A DNA stretch of 64,000 nt. Source: Nocardioides mangrovi. Its GTDB lineage: Bacteria; Actinomycetota; Actinomycetes; Propionibacteriales; Nocardioidaceae. The notes below the pieces were generated by a model. It was not told where the DNA came from. It searched no databases and saw only the letters and a list, made by a program, of their open reading frames with translations. The stretch lies in the NCBI RefSeq assembly GCF_020073815.1, contig NZ_JAIQZJ010000016.1:100963-164962 (forward strand), written 5' to 3'. Made by a program: the position numbers and the translations under genes. Positions 8,295 to 16,902 of this stretch are shown piece by piece; positions within the stretch are counted from its first letter, which is position 1, and every line of letters starts with the position of its first letter.

Positions 8295-8717
8295 CTACGG
8301 CGTGCCCACCCATTCGTCGGAGCCGTCACTGAAGCGCTGGTGCTTCCAGATCGGCACCTCGGCCTTGAGGGTGTCGATGAGCGCCCGGGACGCGGCGAAC
8401 GCATCGCCGCGGTGGGCGGCGGTCGTCGCGACGACGACAGCGATGTCGCCGATCGCGAGCGAGCCGGTGCGGTGCACGGCGGCGACGCCCTGGACGTCGT
8501 GCTCGGCGGCGACCCGCTCGCAGACCTCGCGCAGCTTGTCGAGGGCGCTCGGGTGCGCGGAGTAGTCGAGTCCGAGGACGCCCTGGCCCTGGTCGTGGTC
8601 GCGCACCCGCCCGACGAAGAGGGTCAGCCCGCCCGAGGCGTCGTCGTCGAGCGCAGCCACGACCTCGGCCACGTCGAGCGGCTCCTCACGCAGGTCCACG
8701 AGTCGTACGGCGGTCAC
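8295..8717 (-). CDS. moaE: Molybdopterin synthase catalytic subunit MoaE
   Basis: About 140 residues with the MoaE fold. TLFVGRVRDHDQG lies near the N-terminus, HRTGSLAIGDIAVVVATTAAHR forms the core, and LKAEVPIWKHQRF carries the conserved active-site lysines. It transfers sulfur from thiocarboxylated MoaD to precursor Z in molybdenum cofactor synthesis; MoaD and other moa genes are not in the window. GTG 8717 is preferred over an ATG at 8747 because the upstream codons overlap the divergent promoter of the gene at 8765. Confidence 0.92.
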   Translation of the reverse strand: MTAVRLVDLREEPLDVAEVVAALDDDASGGLTLFVGRVRDHDQGQGVLGLDYSAHPSALDKLREVCERVAAEHDVQGVAAVHRTGSLAIGDIAVVVATTAAHRGDAFAASRALIDTLKAEVPIWKHQRFSDGSDEWVGTP

Positions 8718-8764
8718 CCGCCAGACCTTAGAAGATGCAACCGCCACCCGCGTACGGTTGAGGC

Positions 8765-10066
8765 ATGAGCGACCAGCCCGGCTCCCCCGACGGCGGCCAG
8801 AACCCCTTCAAGGGCACGCCCTTCGAGCAGCTCTTCGGCGCACTCGGCGGCGTCGCCGGCGGCGGCCAGATGCCGGACCTCAACGCGCTCATGGGACAGC
8901 TCCAGTTCCTCATGCAGCCCCACGACGGCCCGATCAACTGGGACTTCGCCCTCGACCTGGCCCGCAAGACGGTCGCGCAGTCCCCCGACCCGTCGCCGAC
9001 GGAGCGGCAGAAGAACGCCGTGGCGGACGCCGTCCGCCTGGCCGACCACTGGCTCGACGAGACCACGGGCTTCCCGTCCGGCGTCTCCTCGACGGCCGCG
9101 TGGAGCCGCGCGGAGTGGATCGTCGGCACGACCGACGTGTGGAAGGTGCTCATCGAGCCGATCGCCGAGTCGTCGGTCCAGGCCCTCGGCAGCGCGCTGC
9201 CCGACGACGCCCAGGCGATGTCCGGCCCCATCCTCGGCATCCTCGGCAAGGCCGTCGGCGGCATGCTCGCCTCCCAGATCGGCTCGGGCCTCGGGACGCT
9301 CGCCTCGGAGGTGCTCAGCGGCTCCGACATCGGCCTGCCGCTCGCGGCCCCGGGCCGGGCCGCGATCGTGACCGCCAACGTCGCGGAGTTCGCTGCCGAC
9401 CTCGACGTGTCCGACGACGACGTGCTCCTCTACCTCGCCCTCCGCGAGGCCGCCCACCAGCGCCTCTTCGCGCACGTCCCGTGGCTGCGCGAGCACCTCA
9501 TCGGTGCGGTCGCCGACTACGCCCGCGGCATCGAGATCAACGCCGCCGGCATGCAGGCCCGGATGGAGGAGCAGATGCGCGGCATCGACCCGACCAACCC
9601 GGAGTCGATGCAGCAGCTCCTCGAGGGCGGCCTCTTCGACCTGCCCCGCTCCCCCGACCAGGACGCCGCGCTGCAGCGCCTCGAGGTCACCCTCGCCCTC
9701 GTGGAGGGCTGGGTCGACGAGGTCGTCGGCCAGGCCACCGCCGAGCGGATGCCGAGCGCCGCCAGGCTCCAGGAGGCCTTCCGCCGCCGCCGCGCCGCGG
9801 GCGGTCCGGCCGAGCAGACCTTCGCCACCCTCGTCGGTCTCGAGCTGCGCCCCCGCCGGCTCCGCGATGCCTCGACCCTGTGGGGCTCGCTGCGCACGCG
9901 GCAGGGTGTCGAGGCCCGCGACGGCGTCTGGATGCACCCCCACCTGCTGCCCTCGGCCGCCGACCTCGACGACCCGCTCGGCTTCCGCGAGGACGCCGGC
10001 GCGCCGGAGCAGCTCAGCGACGAGGACTTCGACGCCGAGCTCAAGAAGCTCCTCGACGGCCAGTGA
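8765..10066 (+). CDS. Zinc-dependent metalloprotease-like protein, DUF2342 family
   Basis: A 433-residue protein of the actinobacterial DUF2342 family, often labelled zinc-dependent metalloprotease or coenzyme F420 biosynthesis-associated. A Gly-rich segment ILGILGKAVGGMLASQIGSG (about 158-178) precedes the core. The conserved LREAAHQRLF at about 226-235 stands where an HExxH helix would be, with Glu and His present but not the exact zinc motif, so peptidase activity is uncertain. It is the counterpart of Rv3195 in the conserved gene block and is divergent from moaE. Confidence 0.85.
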   Translation: MSDQPGSPDGGQNPFKGTPFEQLFGALGGVAGGGQMPDLNALMGQLQFLMQPHDGPINWDFALDLARKTVAQSPDPSPTERQKNAVADAVRLADHWLDETTGFPSGVSSTAAWSRAEWIVGTTDVWKVLIEPIAESSVQALGSALPDDAQAMSGPILGILGKAVGGMLASQIGSGLGTLASEVLSGSDIGLPLAAPGRAAIVTANVAEFAADLDVSDDDVLLYLALREAAHQRLFAHVPWLREHLIGAVADYARGIEINAAGMQARMEEQMRGIDPTNPESMQQLLEGGLFDLPRSPDQDAALQRLEVTLALVEGWVDEVVGQATAERMPSAARLQEAFRRRRAAGGPAEQTFATLVGLELRPRRLRDASTLWGSLRTRQGVEARDGVWMHPHLLPSAADLDDPLGFREDAGAPEQLSDEDFDAELKKLLDGQ

Positions 10067-10073
10067 CCAGCGA

Positions 10074-10679
10074 GTGAGCCTCCACGCGGACGCGCTCGCG
10101 GCCCTCGAGGCCTGGCGGGCGCCCACCGCTGCGCAGGAGGCGCTGCGCGAGCGGTACGTCGCCCACCTGCGCGCCCACGCCGACGGGCTCGACCGCTCCT
10201 GCACGCCCGACCACCTCACCGCAAGCACGCTCGTCGTCGACGGGGCCGGTCGGGAGGTGCTGCTCACCCTGCACGCCAAGGCGCAGCGGTGGTTCCAGCT
10301 CGGCGGCCACTGCGAGCCCGGTGACGAGACGCTGGCGGGTGCCGCGCTCCGCGAGGCGACCGAGGAGTCCGGGCTCGAGGGGCTGGTGCTCGACCCGGTG
10401 CCGGTGCAGCTGAGCGAGCACGCCGTCCCCTTCTGCGGTCCGTACGGCGAGGTGCACCACCTCGACGTGCGGTTCGTGGCCGTCGCGCCGGCGGGCGCCG
10501 CGCACGCGGTGAGCGAGGAGTCGCTGGACGTGCGCTGGTGGCCGGTCGGCGACCTGCCGGACCCCGAGGCGGACCTGGTCGAGCTGGTCGAGCTGGCGCG
10601 CGAGCGTCAGTCGACCGCGCCGTCGATCTCGCTCGGTGGCGGGTCGACCTTGGCGGCCGCCGACCAGCCGAGCAGGTAG
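10074..10679 (+). CDS. Nudix hydrolase
   Basis: About 201 residues starting at GTG 10074, seven bases after the DUF2342 stop. The Nudix box is complete: GGHCEPGDETLAGAALREAT followed by EESG (about residues 76-99). It therefore hydrolyses a nucleoside diphosphate linked to another group; the substrate cannot be read from sequence. The last 73 bases overlap tail-to-tail with the convergent metallopeptidase gene, leaving no room for a terminator between them. Confidence 0.9.
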   Translation: MSLHADALAALEAWRAPTAAQEALRERYVAHLRAHADGLDRSCTPDHLTASTLVVDGAGREVLLTLHAKAQRWFQLGGHCEPGDETLAGAALREATEESGLEGLVLDPVPVQLSEHAVPFCGPYGEVHHLDVRFVAVAPAGAAHAVSEESLDVRWWPVGDLPDPEADLVELVELARERQSTAPSISLGGGSTLAAADQPSR

Positions 10680-11146
10680 CCCTTGGCCCGCTCGGCCTGC
10701 GGGTAGCGGTCGACCCAGCCCCAGAAGCGGTCGTTGTGGCTGGACTCGAAGAGGTGCGCCAGCTCGTGGACGAGCACGTAGTCGATCACCCATGACGGCA
10801 TCCCCTGGAGCCGCGCGGAGAGCCGGATCGACCGGTCACCCGGCGTGCAGGAGCCCCATCGGGCCTCCTGGTTGTCGACCCACCTCACCGACTCCGGGAT
10901 CGCCAGGCCGCCGAGGTAGCGGTCGCTGAGCGACGTCGCGCGCTTCAACAGGTCGTCGTCGGAGGGCTTGCGCCGCCGCTCGGACCGCTCCAGCCGCGCA
11001 AGCATGGTCTCGACCCACTCGGCCTCCTCCTTGCGGGAGAGGGAGGCGGGGATCATCACCACGACACGGTCGCCGTCGCGGTAGGCCGAGACGGTACGGC
11101 GGCGCCGCTTCGAGCGGCGTACCTCCACCTCGGGCCGGGCTGACAT
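10607..11146 (-). CDS. YgjP/DUF45-type metallopeptidase
   Basis: A 179-residue protein whose motif HELAHLFESSHNDRFWGWVD (about 126-145) gives the HExxH zinc site and the downstream His, as in the YgjP-like (DUF45, WLM-related) group. RWGSCTPGDRSIRLSARL before it is also typical. The N-terminus is very basic (RRSKRRRRTV). It is probably a cytoplasmic zinc peptidase; no substrate is known. The 3' end overlaps the convergent Nudix gene. Confidence 0.9.
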   Translation of the reverse strand: MSARPEVEVRRSKRRRRTVSAYRDGDRVVVMIPASLSRKEEAEWVETMLARLERSERRRKPSDDDLLKRATSLSDRYLGGLAIPESVRWVDNQEARWGSCTPGDRSIRLSARLQGMPSWVIDYVLVHELAHLFESSHNDRFWGWVDRYPQAERAKGYLLGWSAAAKVDPPPSEIDGAVD

Positions 11147-11155
11147 GACCTGAAC

Positions 11156-12205
11156 CTAGCCGTTCGCCCAGGTCAGAAGGCGTTCCTGCGGCCACGTGTT
11201 GACGATCCGATCGGCCTCGATGCCGGCGTCCTCGGCCCGCTCGCAGCCGTAGACCTGGAAGTCGAGCTGCCCGGGCGCGTGTGCGTCGGAGTCGATCGAG
11301 AAGAGGCAGCCGATGTCGCGGGCCAGCTCGAGGAGCTTGGTGGGCGGGTCGCGACGCTCGGGCCGGGAGTTGATCTCGACCGCGGTGCCGGTCTCCGCGC
11401 ACGCCTCGAAGACGGCCCTCGCGTCGAACTGCGACCCGGGGCGGGTGCCGCGGTTGCCGGTGATCAGCCGGCCGGTGCAGTGGCCGAGCACGTTGGTGAG
11501 GGGGTTGTGCACGGCCGCGACCATCCGGCGGGTCATCTGCGCGGCCTCCATCTTCAACTTCGAGTGAACGCTCGCGACGCGTACGTCGAGGCGGCGCAGC
11601 ATCTCCTCGGTCTGGTCCAGCCTGCCGTCGTCGAGGATGTCGACCTCGATCCCCTTGAGCAGGGTGAAGCCGGTGCCGGAGAGATGGTCGTTGACCGCGT
11701 CGATCACGCCGAGCTGCTTGGTCAGCCGCTCGGGGCTGAGCCCGTGCGCGACCGTGAGCCGCGGCGAGTGGTCGGTGAGCACGAGGTAGTCGTGGCCGAG
11801 CTCGATGGCGGTGAAGGCCATCTCCTCGATCGGGGAGCCGCCGTCGGACCAGTCCGAGTGCGAGTGCAGGTCGCCGCGCAGCGCCGCCCGCAGCTCCGCC
11901 CCTCCGGGCGTGAGGGGTCCGCCGTGCTCGCGCTCGAGGTCGGCGAGCCGCTCCGGCACCTCGCCGCGGACGGCCGCGGCGATCACCTTCGCGGTGCTCG
12001 CGCCGACGCCGGGCAGGTCGGTGAGCGTGCCGTCCTCGACCGCCGCGGCCACCTGCTCGGCCGGGAGCGGGAGGATCGCGGCGGCGGCGTTGCGGAAGGC
12101 CTTGACCTTGTAGGTGTCGGCCCGGCTGCGCTCGAGCAGGAAGGCGATCCGCCGCAGCGCGGCCACCGGTCCCCCGTGCGAGGCACCGTCGTTCCCCTCC
12201 GACAC
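11156..12205 (-). CDS. PHP domain protein with helix-hairpin-helix (PolX-type C-terminal half)
   Basis: About 349 residues. The N-terminal part contains a PolX-like helical region and the DNA-binding hairpin LPGVGASTAKVIAAAV (about 80-95). The PHP domain starts at DLHSHSDWSDG and ends with SIDSDAHAPGQLDF, providing the His/Asp metal ligands of a phosphoesterase. This matches actinobacterial PHP proteins that resemble DNA polymerase X without its nucleotidyltransferase domain. GTG 12205 is chosen because GGAGGT stands seven bases upstream; the frame continues upstream without such a signal. Confidence 0.88.
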   Translation of the reverse strand: MSEGNDGASHGGPVAALRRIAFLLERSRADTYKVKAFRNAAAAILPLPAEQVAAAVEDGTLTDLPGVGASTAKVIAAAVRGEVPERLADLEREHGGPLTPGGAELRAALRGDLHSHSDWSDGGSPIEEMAFTAIELGHDYLVLTDHSPRLTVAHGLSPERLTKQLGVIDAVNDHLSGTGFTLLKGIEVDILDDGRLDQTEEMLRRLDVRVASVHSKLKMEAAQMTRRMVAAVHNPLTNVLGHCTGRLITGNRGTRPGSQFDARAVFEACAETGTAVEINSRPERRDPPTKLLELARDIGCLFSIDSDAHAPGQLDFQVYGCERAEDAGIEADRIVNTWPQERLLTWANG

Positions 12206-12535
12206 GCCGTCCACCTCCGAATTCCTCGCGAAGTTTCTTTCCTCCACACCCGGTGGACGGCCATTCTCGCTGGTCAGCGCGGGGTACGCCGGGAGGCGTG
12301 CGGTCTCCTCCACAGGACGATCCCGCGCCCGCCGCGCGTCCTCCACCGGTGCCCGCGGTTCCCCACAGGCTTCTCCACAGAGTTTTCCACAGGTGGGGAC
12401 GGCCTCCGATTGACCCTCCGCGGCGCGCGCTCCTAGCGTGGTCCGCAGATGAGGCCCCCGGCTCCGTCGACGGACACCCGCAAGGGGAAGGCAGGTGTCC
12501 CGAGGCGGGCCGGGGGCCTCCTCACTGTCCCGGGC
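12206..12535. other. Intergenic region with TCCACAG cluster
   Basis: About 330 bases without a gene between two minus-strand genes. It contains several copies of a (C/T)TCCACAGG-like sequence at about 12308, 12373 and 12385, the last reading TTTTCCACAGG, one base from a DnaA box. No dnaA or dnaN lies nearby, so an origin is unlikely. The PHP gene promoter should lie here. Confidence 0.4.
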
Positions 12536-13339
12536 TCATCGGCCGGTGAAGACCGGTGCGCGCCTCTCCTGGCTGGCCCGGATGCCCTCCTGCAGGTCCG
12601 CGGTCGCGAGCGTCACCGGCTGGGCCAGCGCCTCCCACTGGAGGCAGTGCTCGAGGTCGGCGTGGCCGCCGAGCAGCGCCAGCTTGGTCAGCTTGGTCGC
12701 GATCGGTGCGGTGGCCGCGATCCCTTCCGCCGCGGCCAGCACCTCGTCGTCGAACGTGGCCGGGTCCATGACCCGCGAGACCAGGCCGAGCCCGAGCGCC
12801 TCGGCGCCCTCGACGAGCCGGCCGGTGAGCAGCAGGTCCCGCGCGGCGGCCGGGCCGACCACCTCGGGCAGCAGGTAGGTGCCGGCCATGCCGGCGTGCA
12901 TGCCGAGCTTGACGAACGGCAGGCCCATCCGCGCGCCGCTCGCGGCGTACCGGATGTCGCAGGCGAGCGCCATGCAGAGGCCGGCGCCGATCGCGGGACC
13001 GTTGATGGCCGCGATCGTCGGCACCTCGAGCCGCCGGATCGAGAGCCAGGCGCGGTAGAACGGCAGCATCCGGTCGCGCAGGTGGTCGACGGTCGCGTCG
13101 GGCTCGCTCGCGATCCACGACGTGTTCCCGCCCGAGCAGAAGGCCGAGCCCGCACCGGTCACCACGACGACCCGGACGGTCGGGTCGGCGGCGAGGTGGT
13201 CGACGGCGGCGACCCAGGACTCGGTCATCGCGTCGGACATGGCGTTGCGCTGGTCGGGGTTGTCGAGGACGAGGCGGGCGACACCCTCCGCGGGGCGCTC
13301 GAGGCGCAGGTGGGCGAGGTCGGGCTGGGGCTCGGGCAT
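12536..13339 (-). CDS. Enoyl-CoA hydratase/isomerase family protein
   Basis: A 267-residue crotonase-fold protein. The oxyanion-hole segments are visible: GAGSAFCSGGNTSW (about 61-74) and AAINGPAIGAGLCMALACDI (about 108-127). LPEVVGPAAARDLLLTGR follows in the usual position. It would act on a CoA thioester, by hydration, isomerisation or a related step; the substrate is unknown and no fatty acid degradation partners adjoin it. ATG 13339 is chosen because the family N-terminus begins at this methionine; the frame extends upstream without family-like sequence. Confidence 0.9.
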   Translation of the reverse strand: MPEPQPDLAHLRLERPAEGVARLVLDNPDQRNAMSDAMTESWVAAVDHLAADPTVRVVVVTGAGSAFCSGGNTSWIASEPDATVDHLRDRMLPFYRAWLSIRRLEVPTIAAINGPAIGAGLCMALACDIRYAASGARMGLPFVKLGMHAGMAGTYLLPEVVGPAAARDLLLTGRLVEGAEALGLGLVSRVMDPATFDDEVLAAAEGIAATAPIATKLTKLALLGGHADLEHCLQWEALAQPVTLATADLQEGIRASQERRAPVFTGR

Positions 13340-13533
13340 GGGGTCAACGTACTCACCGCCCCCGCGACGCGCCGTGAGCGGTTTCACGCCGAAACGGTGC
13401 GCCTGACGCACGCTCAGCCCCGCGTGTCGTAGGGTCTAGACGGCCCGGCGGCACCCGCTGCCGGACTTCCGACGGGACTTCCCCTGAATCCCCGTCGCGA
13501 CGACCGAGAAGAGACATAGGCAAGGAGGCCGTC

Positions 13534-13692
13534 ATGGCGGAGACCTGGAGCGGCGAGTTCTACTGCGTGAAGTGCAAGGAGAAGCGCGAGGCCGAGGGCG
13601 AGGTCAAGGTCAACGACAAGGGCACCCGGATGGCGAAGGCCGTCTGCCCGGTCTGTGGCACCAACCTCAACCGGATCCTCGGCAAGGCCTGA
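13534..13692 (+). CDS. Small zinc-binding protein, DUF5679 family
   Basis: A 52-residue protein with two CxxC knuckles: YCVKCKEKRE near residue 11 and VCPVCGTNLNRIL near the end. GGAGG precedes the ATG by five bases. It matches the actinobacterial DUF5679 family, which is probably a structural zinc ribbon with no assigned role. A strong hairpin follows 30 bases after the stop, so it is likely a single-gene transcript. Confidence 0.88.
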   Translation: MAETWSGEFYCVKCKEKREAEGEVKVNDKGTRMAKAVCPVCGTNLNRILGKA

Positions 13693-13721
13693 CGCACGAC
13701 GCAGCGCCCCAACGAGCTTCG

Positions 13722-13765
13722 ACGGCGGCGCCGCCCCGGTCCCCGGACCGGGACGGCGCCGCCGT
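13722..13765 (+). terminator. Intrinsic terminator after DUF5679 gene
   Basis: A perfect 12-bp outer stem (ACGGCGGCGCCG with its complement) encloses a further CGGTCC/GGACCG stem, followed by TTCTCGTTCTC. It sits 30 bases past the small zinc protein stop codon. Confidence 0.75.
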
Positions 13766-13825
13766 TCTCGTTCTCCGCCTGTGGATGAGCCGGCGCGGGG
13801 GCCGCTGAGCGGGTAGGTCACCCGC

Positions 13826-14617
13826 ATGCGACGACCCACTCCCCCACGGCTGCGCCCCGGCCTGTACGTCGTCCGCCGCGACGACCGGCACCTCCAGGTC
13901 GGCCTCGACCCGCCGGCGCGGCTGGTCGTCCCGGACCGTCCCGACCTCCGCGCGCTCCTCGACGACCTCGTCGCGGGACACCCCCTCGACCTGCGCACCG
14001 GTGCGGCGCAGTGGCTGGCGCGATCGCTCGCGGCGGCGGGCCTGCTGCAGGTCGACGCACCCACGCCCCCGCGGCCGACGGTCTCGGTGGCGGGCGCGGG
14101 TCCGTTGGCCGTCGAGGCGACCCGGCTGCTGGGCGCCGCGGGCGTGCCGGTCGCCCACGGTGAGTCGGCGGGCGTCGCGCTGGTCCTCGCCGACGGCGAG
14201 CCGCCGCGCGACCTGGTCGACGACCACGTGCGCGACGGTCGCGACCACCTCGTCGTCAGCGCCGACGCCGCCGGCTACCGGGTCGGTCCCTTCGTCCGGC
14301 CCGGCGTGACCGCCTGCCTGCGCTGCGTCGACGCGCATCGCGGCGAGCGCGATCCGCGGCGGGCCGTGGTGGTCGAGCAGCTCGCCGGGCGCCCGCTGGC
14401 CGCGCCCGACCCGGCGCTGCGCGCCCTGGCCGTCTCCTGGGCGGTCCGCGACCTCCTCGGCCACCTCGACGGACGCACGCCGGCCAGCTGGTCGGCCGAG
14501 GTCGCGCTCGACGACGGACCGCTGCCGCGGCGTACGCCGTGGACCCGGCACCCGCACTGCGGCTGCACCTGGGCCGACGGACTCACCGCAACTGACCGAG
14601 CGGTAAGCAACGAGTAG
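13826..14617 (+). CDS. ThiF-like / cyclodehydratase-like protein
   Basis: A 263-residue protein. The centre has a nucleotide-binding-like VSVAGAGPLAVEATRLLGAA (about 86-105). Then come VGPFVRPGVTACLRCVDAHR (about 153-172) and a C-terminal HPHCGCTW; the Cys pairs could bind zinc as in ThiF/E1-like proteins. Related actinobacterial proteins are annotated as cyclodehydratase or TOMM leader-binding protein, but no YcaO enzyme or precursor peptide lies nearby, so a RiPP role is not supported. Rv3196 holds a similar position in the conserved block. The TetR gene starts 10 bases downstream. Confidence 0.75.
   Translation: MRRPTPPRLRPGLYVVRRDDRHLQVGLDPPARLVVPDRPDLRALLDDLVAGHPLDLRTGAAQWLARSLAAAGLLQVDAPTPPRPTVSVAGAGPLAVEATRLLGAAGVPVAHGESAGVALVLADGEPPRDLVDDHVRDGRDHLVVSADAAGYRVGPFVRPGVTACLRCVDAHRGERDPRRAVVVEQLAGRPLAAPDPALRALAVSWAVRDLLGHLDGRTPASWSAEVALDDGPLPRRTPWTRHPHCGCTWADGLTATDRAVSNE
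14595..14604. promoter_or_regulatory. Candidate TetR operator upstream of TetR gene
   Basis: ACCG-AG-CGGT is a short inverted repeat 24 bases before the TetR start, overlapping the end of the preceding gene. TetR repressors commonly bind their own promoter. The repeat is short, so the call is tentative. Confidence 0.3.
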
Positions 14618-14627
14618 GCTTCGCCGC

Positions 14628-15272
14628 ATGACGACCTCCGGCCCGACCCGACCCCGCGCTCCCCGGGTCTCGGCCGAGCAGCGCCGCCAGGAGATCCTGG
14701 TCGCCGCGCACGAGGTCTTCGGGGCGCGGGGGCTGCACAAGGCCTCGCTCGGCGAGATCGCCGAGCGCGTCGGCATCACCCACCAGGGGATCCTCCACCA
14801 CTTCGGCTCGAAGGAGCAGCTGTTCGTCGAGGTCCTCGCCTGGCGCGAGCACCTCGACGTGGCCGACTTCGAGAACCATGAGCCGCCGCGCGGCCCCGAC
14901 CTGCTCCGGCACCTCGTGCGCACGGCCGCGGTCAACACCGGCCGGGTGGGCCTGGTGCAGGCCTACGTCGTCCTGTCGGCGGAGTCGGTGACCGAGGGTC
15001 ACCCGGCACAGCCGTCCTTCCGCGACCGGTTCAGCGTGCTGCGCGGGCTCATCGCCGACGCCCTCGCCGCGTCGGTCCCGGCGGACCTCCATCCGCCGGA
15101 GGCCGAGGTCGACCAGGCCGCCTCGGCGATCATCGCGGTCATGGACGGACTGCAGGTCCAGTGGCTCCTGGACCCCGGCGCGGTCCGGATGCCGCCGACG
15201 GTCGCGTTCGTCATCGACAGCATCCTCGAACGCTGGGGCAGCGACGAGCGCTCCGCGTCCGCGCTCGGCTAG
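14628..15272 (+). CDS. TetR family transcriptional regulator
   Basis: A 214-residue protein. The N-terminal helix-turn-helix is typical: RRQEILVAAHEVFGARGLHK, then EIAERVGITHQGILHHFGSK (about 22-64). The C-terminal ligand domain is variable. It lies just upstream of and parallel to the sugar ABC transporter and GH3 gene, so it may control them in response to a sugar or product. An imperfect palindrome at 15320-15337, between this gene and the transporter, could be its operator. Confidence 0.9.
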   Translation: MTTSGPTRPRAPRVSAEQRRQEILVAAHEVFGARGLHKASLGEIAERVGITHQGILHHFGSKEQLFVEVLAWREHLDVADFENHEPPRGPDLLRHLVRTAAVNTGRVGLVQAYVVLSAESVTEGHPAQPSFRDRFSVLRGLIADALAASVPADLHPPEAEVDQAASAIIAVMDGLQVQWLLDPGAVRMPPTVAFVIDSILERWGSDERSASALG

Positions 15273-15319
15273 CACCTGCGGGCCGAGGGCGGCGCGGTAA
15301 CAATTTGCCGCCGCTACTT

Positions 15320-15337
15320 ACTTACCTGTCAGCAAGT
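15320..15337. promoter_or_regulatory. Imperfect palindrome in transporter promoter region
   Basis: ACTTAC-CTGTCA-GCAAGT has arms that match in five of six positions. It lies about 105 bases before the substrate-binding protein start in an AT-richer patch that looks like the promoter. It may bind the TetR encoded next door. Confidence 0.35.
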
Positions 15338-15441
15338 GTGCTTAGATCTGGCCGTCCACCTCCTGTGACCGCAGTCACAAGGGCCCACCACGCCTCTCAG
15401 CACATCGCGCCGGCCGCGGCCGGACGGGAAGGGAATGCCAG

Positions 15442-16794
15442 ATGCGCACAGCTCGTAGGCGCCGGACGGGAGCGGCCGTCGCCCTCGTCTCCACGGCGCT
15501 GCTGCTCACCGCCGCATGCGGTAGCAGCGACGACTCCGACGGCGGCGGCGGGTCCGCCGACGCCGGCTCCTGCCAGCCCGCCGGCAAGCCGGTCACGCTG
15601 ACCTTCACGTCCTGGGTGCCCGGCATGCAGGCCACCGTCGACCTCTGGAACAAGAACAACCCCGACATCCAGGTCGACTACAAGGAGGTCGTCGGCGGCA
15701 ACCAGGGCACCTACCAGGCGTACTCGAACCAGATCAAGGCCGGGAAGACCCCCGACGTCGGCATGATCGAGTTCGACAACCTCCCGTCGTTCCGGCTCCA
15801 GGACGGCCTCACGAACGTCGGCGGCTGCCAGCCGGTGCAGGACGCCGAGGGCAAGTACGTCGACTGGGCGATCTCGCAGACCAGCTTCGGTGAGGACGGC
15901 GCGGTCTACGGCATCCCGATGGACATCGGCCCGATGGCGATCTACTACCGCAAGGACCTCTTCGACAAGGCGGGCATCCCGGTCCCGACGACCTGGGACG
16001 AGTACTACGACGCCGCGAAGAAGATCAAGGCCGAGGGCGGCGTGATCGGCGACTTCCCCACCGACCAGCCCGCGTGGTTCACCTCCCTCGCCTGGCAGAA
16101 CGGCGCGAGGTGGTTCTCCGTCGACGACGACAGCTGGACCGTCTCGCTCGACGACGACGCCACCCAGCAGGTCGCCGACTACTGGCAGAAGCTGATCGAC
16201 GAGGACCTGGTCGACACCATCCCCGGCCTCGGCGACCCGCAGTGGAAGGCGCTCGACTCGGGCCAGGAGTGGTCGATCATCGGCGCCGCCTGGACCACCA
16301 AGCTGCTCGAGAGCTCGGCCCCGAAGACCGCCGGCAAGTGGGCGGTCGCCCCGATGCCGCAGTGGACCGCCGGCGACAACGCCGCCGGCAACTGGGGCGG
16401 CTCGACGGCGGTCGTCTTCAAGGACTCGAAGTACCCCTACGAGGCCTCGGAGTTCGCGACGTGGGCCTTCAGCAACCTCGACGCGCTCGCGCTCAACAAC
16501 AAGAACGGCGGGCAGTACCCCGCGACCACCGAGGGCCAGGAGCAGCTCCCGGCGCTGACCGAGGGACTCCCCTACTACGGCGACCAGAAGGTCTGGGAGG
16601 TCTTCGCCCAGGCCGCGGCCGGCGTCGACCCGAGCTTCCAGTGGGGCCCGACGATGACCGACACGTACGCCGCGCTCGCGGACGGCATCGGCAAGGCCGT
16701 CAACGGGCAGGGCACCCTCGACGACGCGCTGACCGCCGCCCAGGCGAAGACCATCGAGACGATGAAGGCGCAGTCGCTCACCGTGTCCGACTGA
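15442..16794 (+). CDS. ABC transporter sugar-binding lipoprotein (family 1)
   Basis: A 450-residue protein with a lipoprotein signal peptide: basic start, hydrophobic core and lipobox LTAAC with the lipidated Cys at about 26. The mature part has the layout of an extracellular solute-binding protein family 1: TFTSWVPGMQATVDLWNKNN at the start of the mature domain and MDIGPMAIYYRKDLFDKAGI (about 155-174). It should capture an oligosaccharide outside the cell for the two permeases that follow. No ATPase gene is present, so an MsiK-like shared ATPase encoded elsewhere is probable. GGAAGGGAA precedes the ATG. Confidence 0.93.
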   Translation: MRTARRRRTGAAVALVSTALLLTAACGSSDDSDGGGGSADAGSCQPAGKPVTLTFTSWVPGMQATVDLWNKNNPDIQVDYKEVVGGNQGTYQAYSNQIKAGKTPDVGMIEFDNLPSFRLQDGLTNVGGCQPVQDAEGKYVDWAISQTSFGEDGAVYGIPMDIGPMAIYYRKDLFDKAGIPVPTTWDEYYDAAKKIKAEGGVIGDFPTDQPAWFTSLAWQNGARWFSVDDDSWTVSLDDDATQQVADYWQKLIDEDLVDTIPGLGDPQWKALDSGQEWSIIGAAWTTKLLESSAPKTAGKWAVAPMPQWTAGDNAAGNWGGSTAVVFKDSKYPYEASEFATWAFSNLDALALNNKNGGQYPATTEGQEQLPALTEGLPYYGDQKVWEVFAQAAAGVDPSFQWGPTMTDTYAALADGIGKAVNGQGTLDDALTAAQAKTIETMKAQSLTVSD

Positions 16795-16819
16795 CCCGCA
16801 TCCCCGACGTGCGGCCGGG

Positions 16820-16865
16820 CCCCCCCCCCCCCCCGCCCCGCCCGCCCCCCCCCCCCCCCCCCCCC
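16820..16865. repeat. Near-homopolymeric C tract
   Basis: A run of about 46 bases is almost all C on the plus strand, broken only by three single G residues. It lies between the stop of the binding protein and the ribosome binding site of the first permease. It may be real, with G-quadruplex or i-motif potential, or an assembly or base-calling artefact; its exact length should not be trusted. Confidence 0.85.
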
Positions 16866-16902
16866 ACGCCCCACCCGACCCGCGACGGAGGCTCCTGAAC
16901 CG

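Noticed and set aside
12300..12395. DnaA-box cluster acting as an origin
   Set aside because: The copies match the box only loosely and the neighbours are unrelated to replication start.
13826..14617. RiPP (thiazole/oxazole) gene cluster
   Set aside because: Only the ThiF-like protein is present; no YcaO enzyme, dehydrogenase or precursor peptide.
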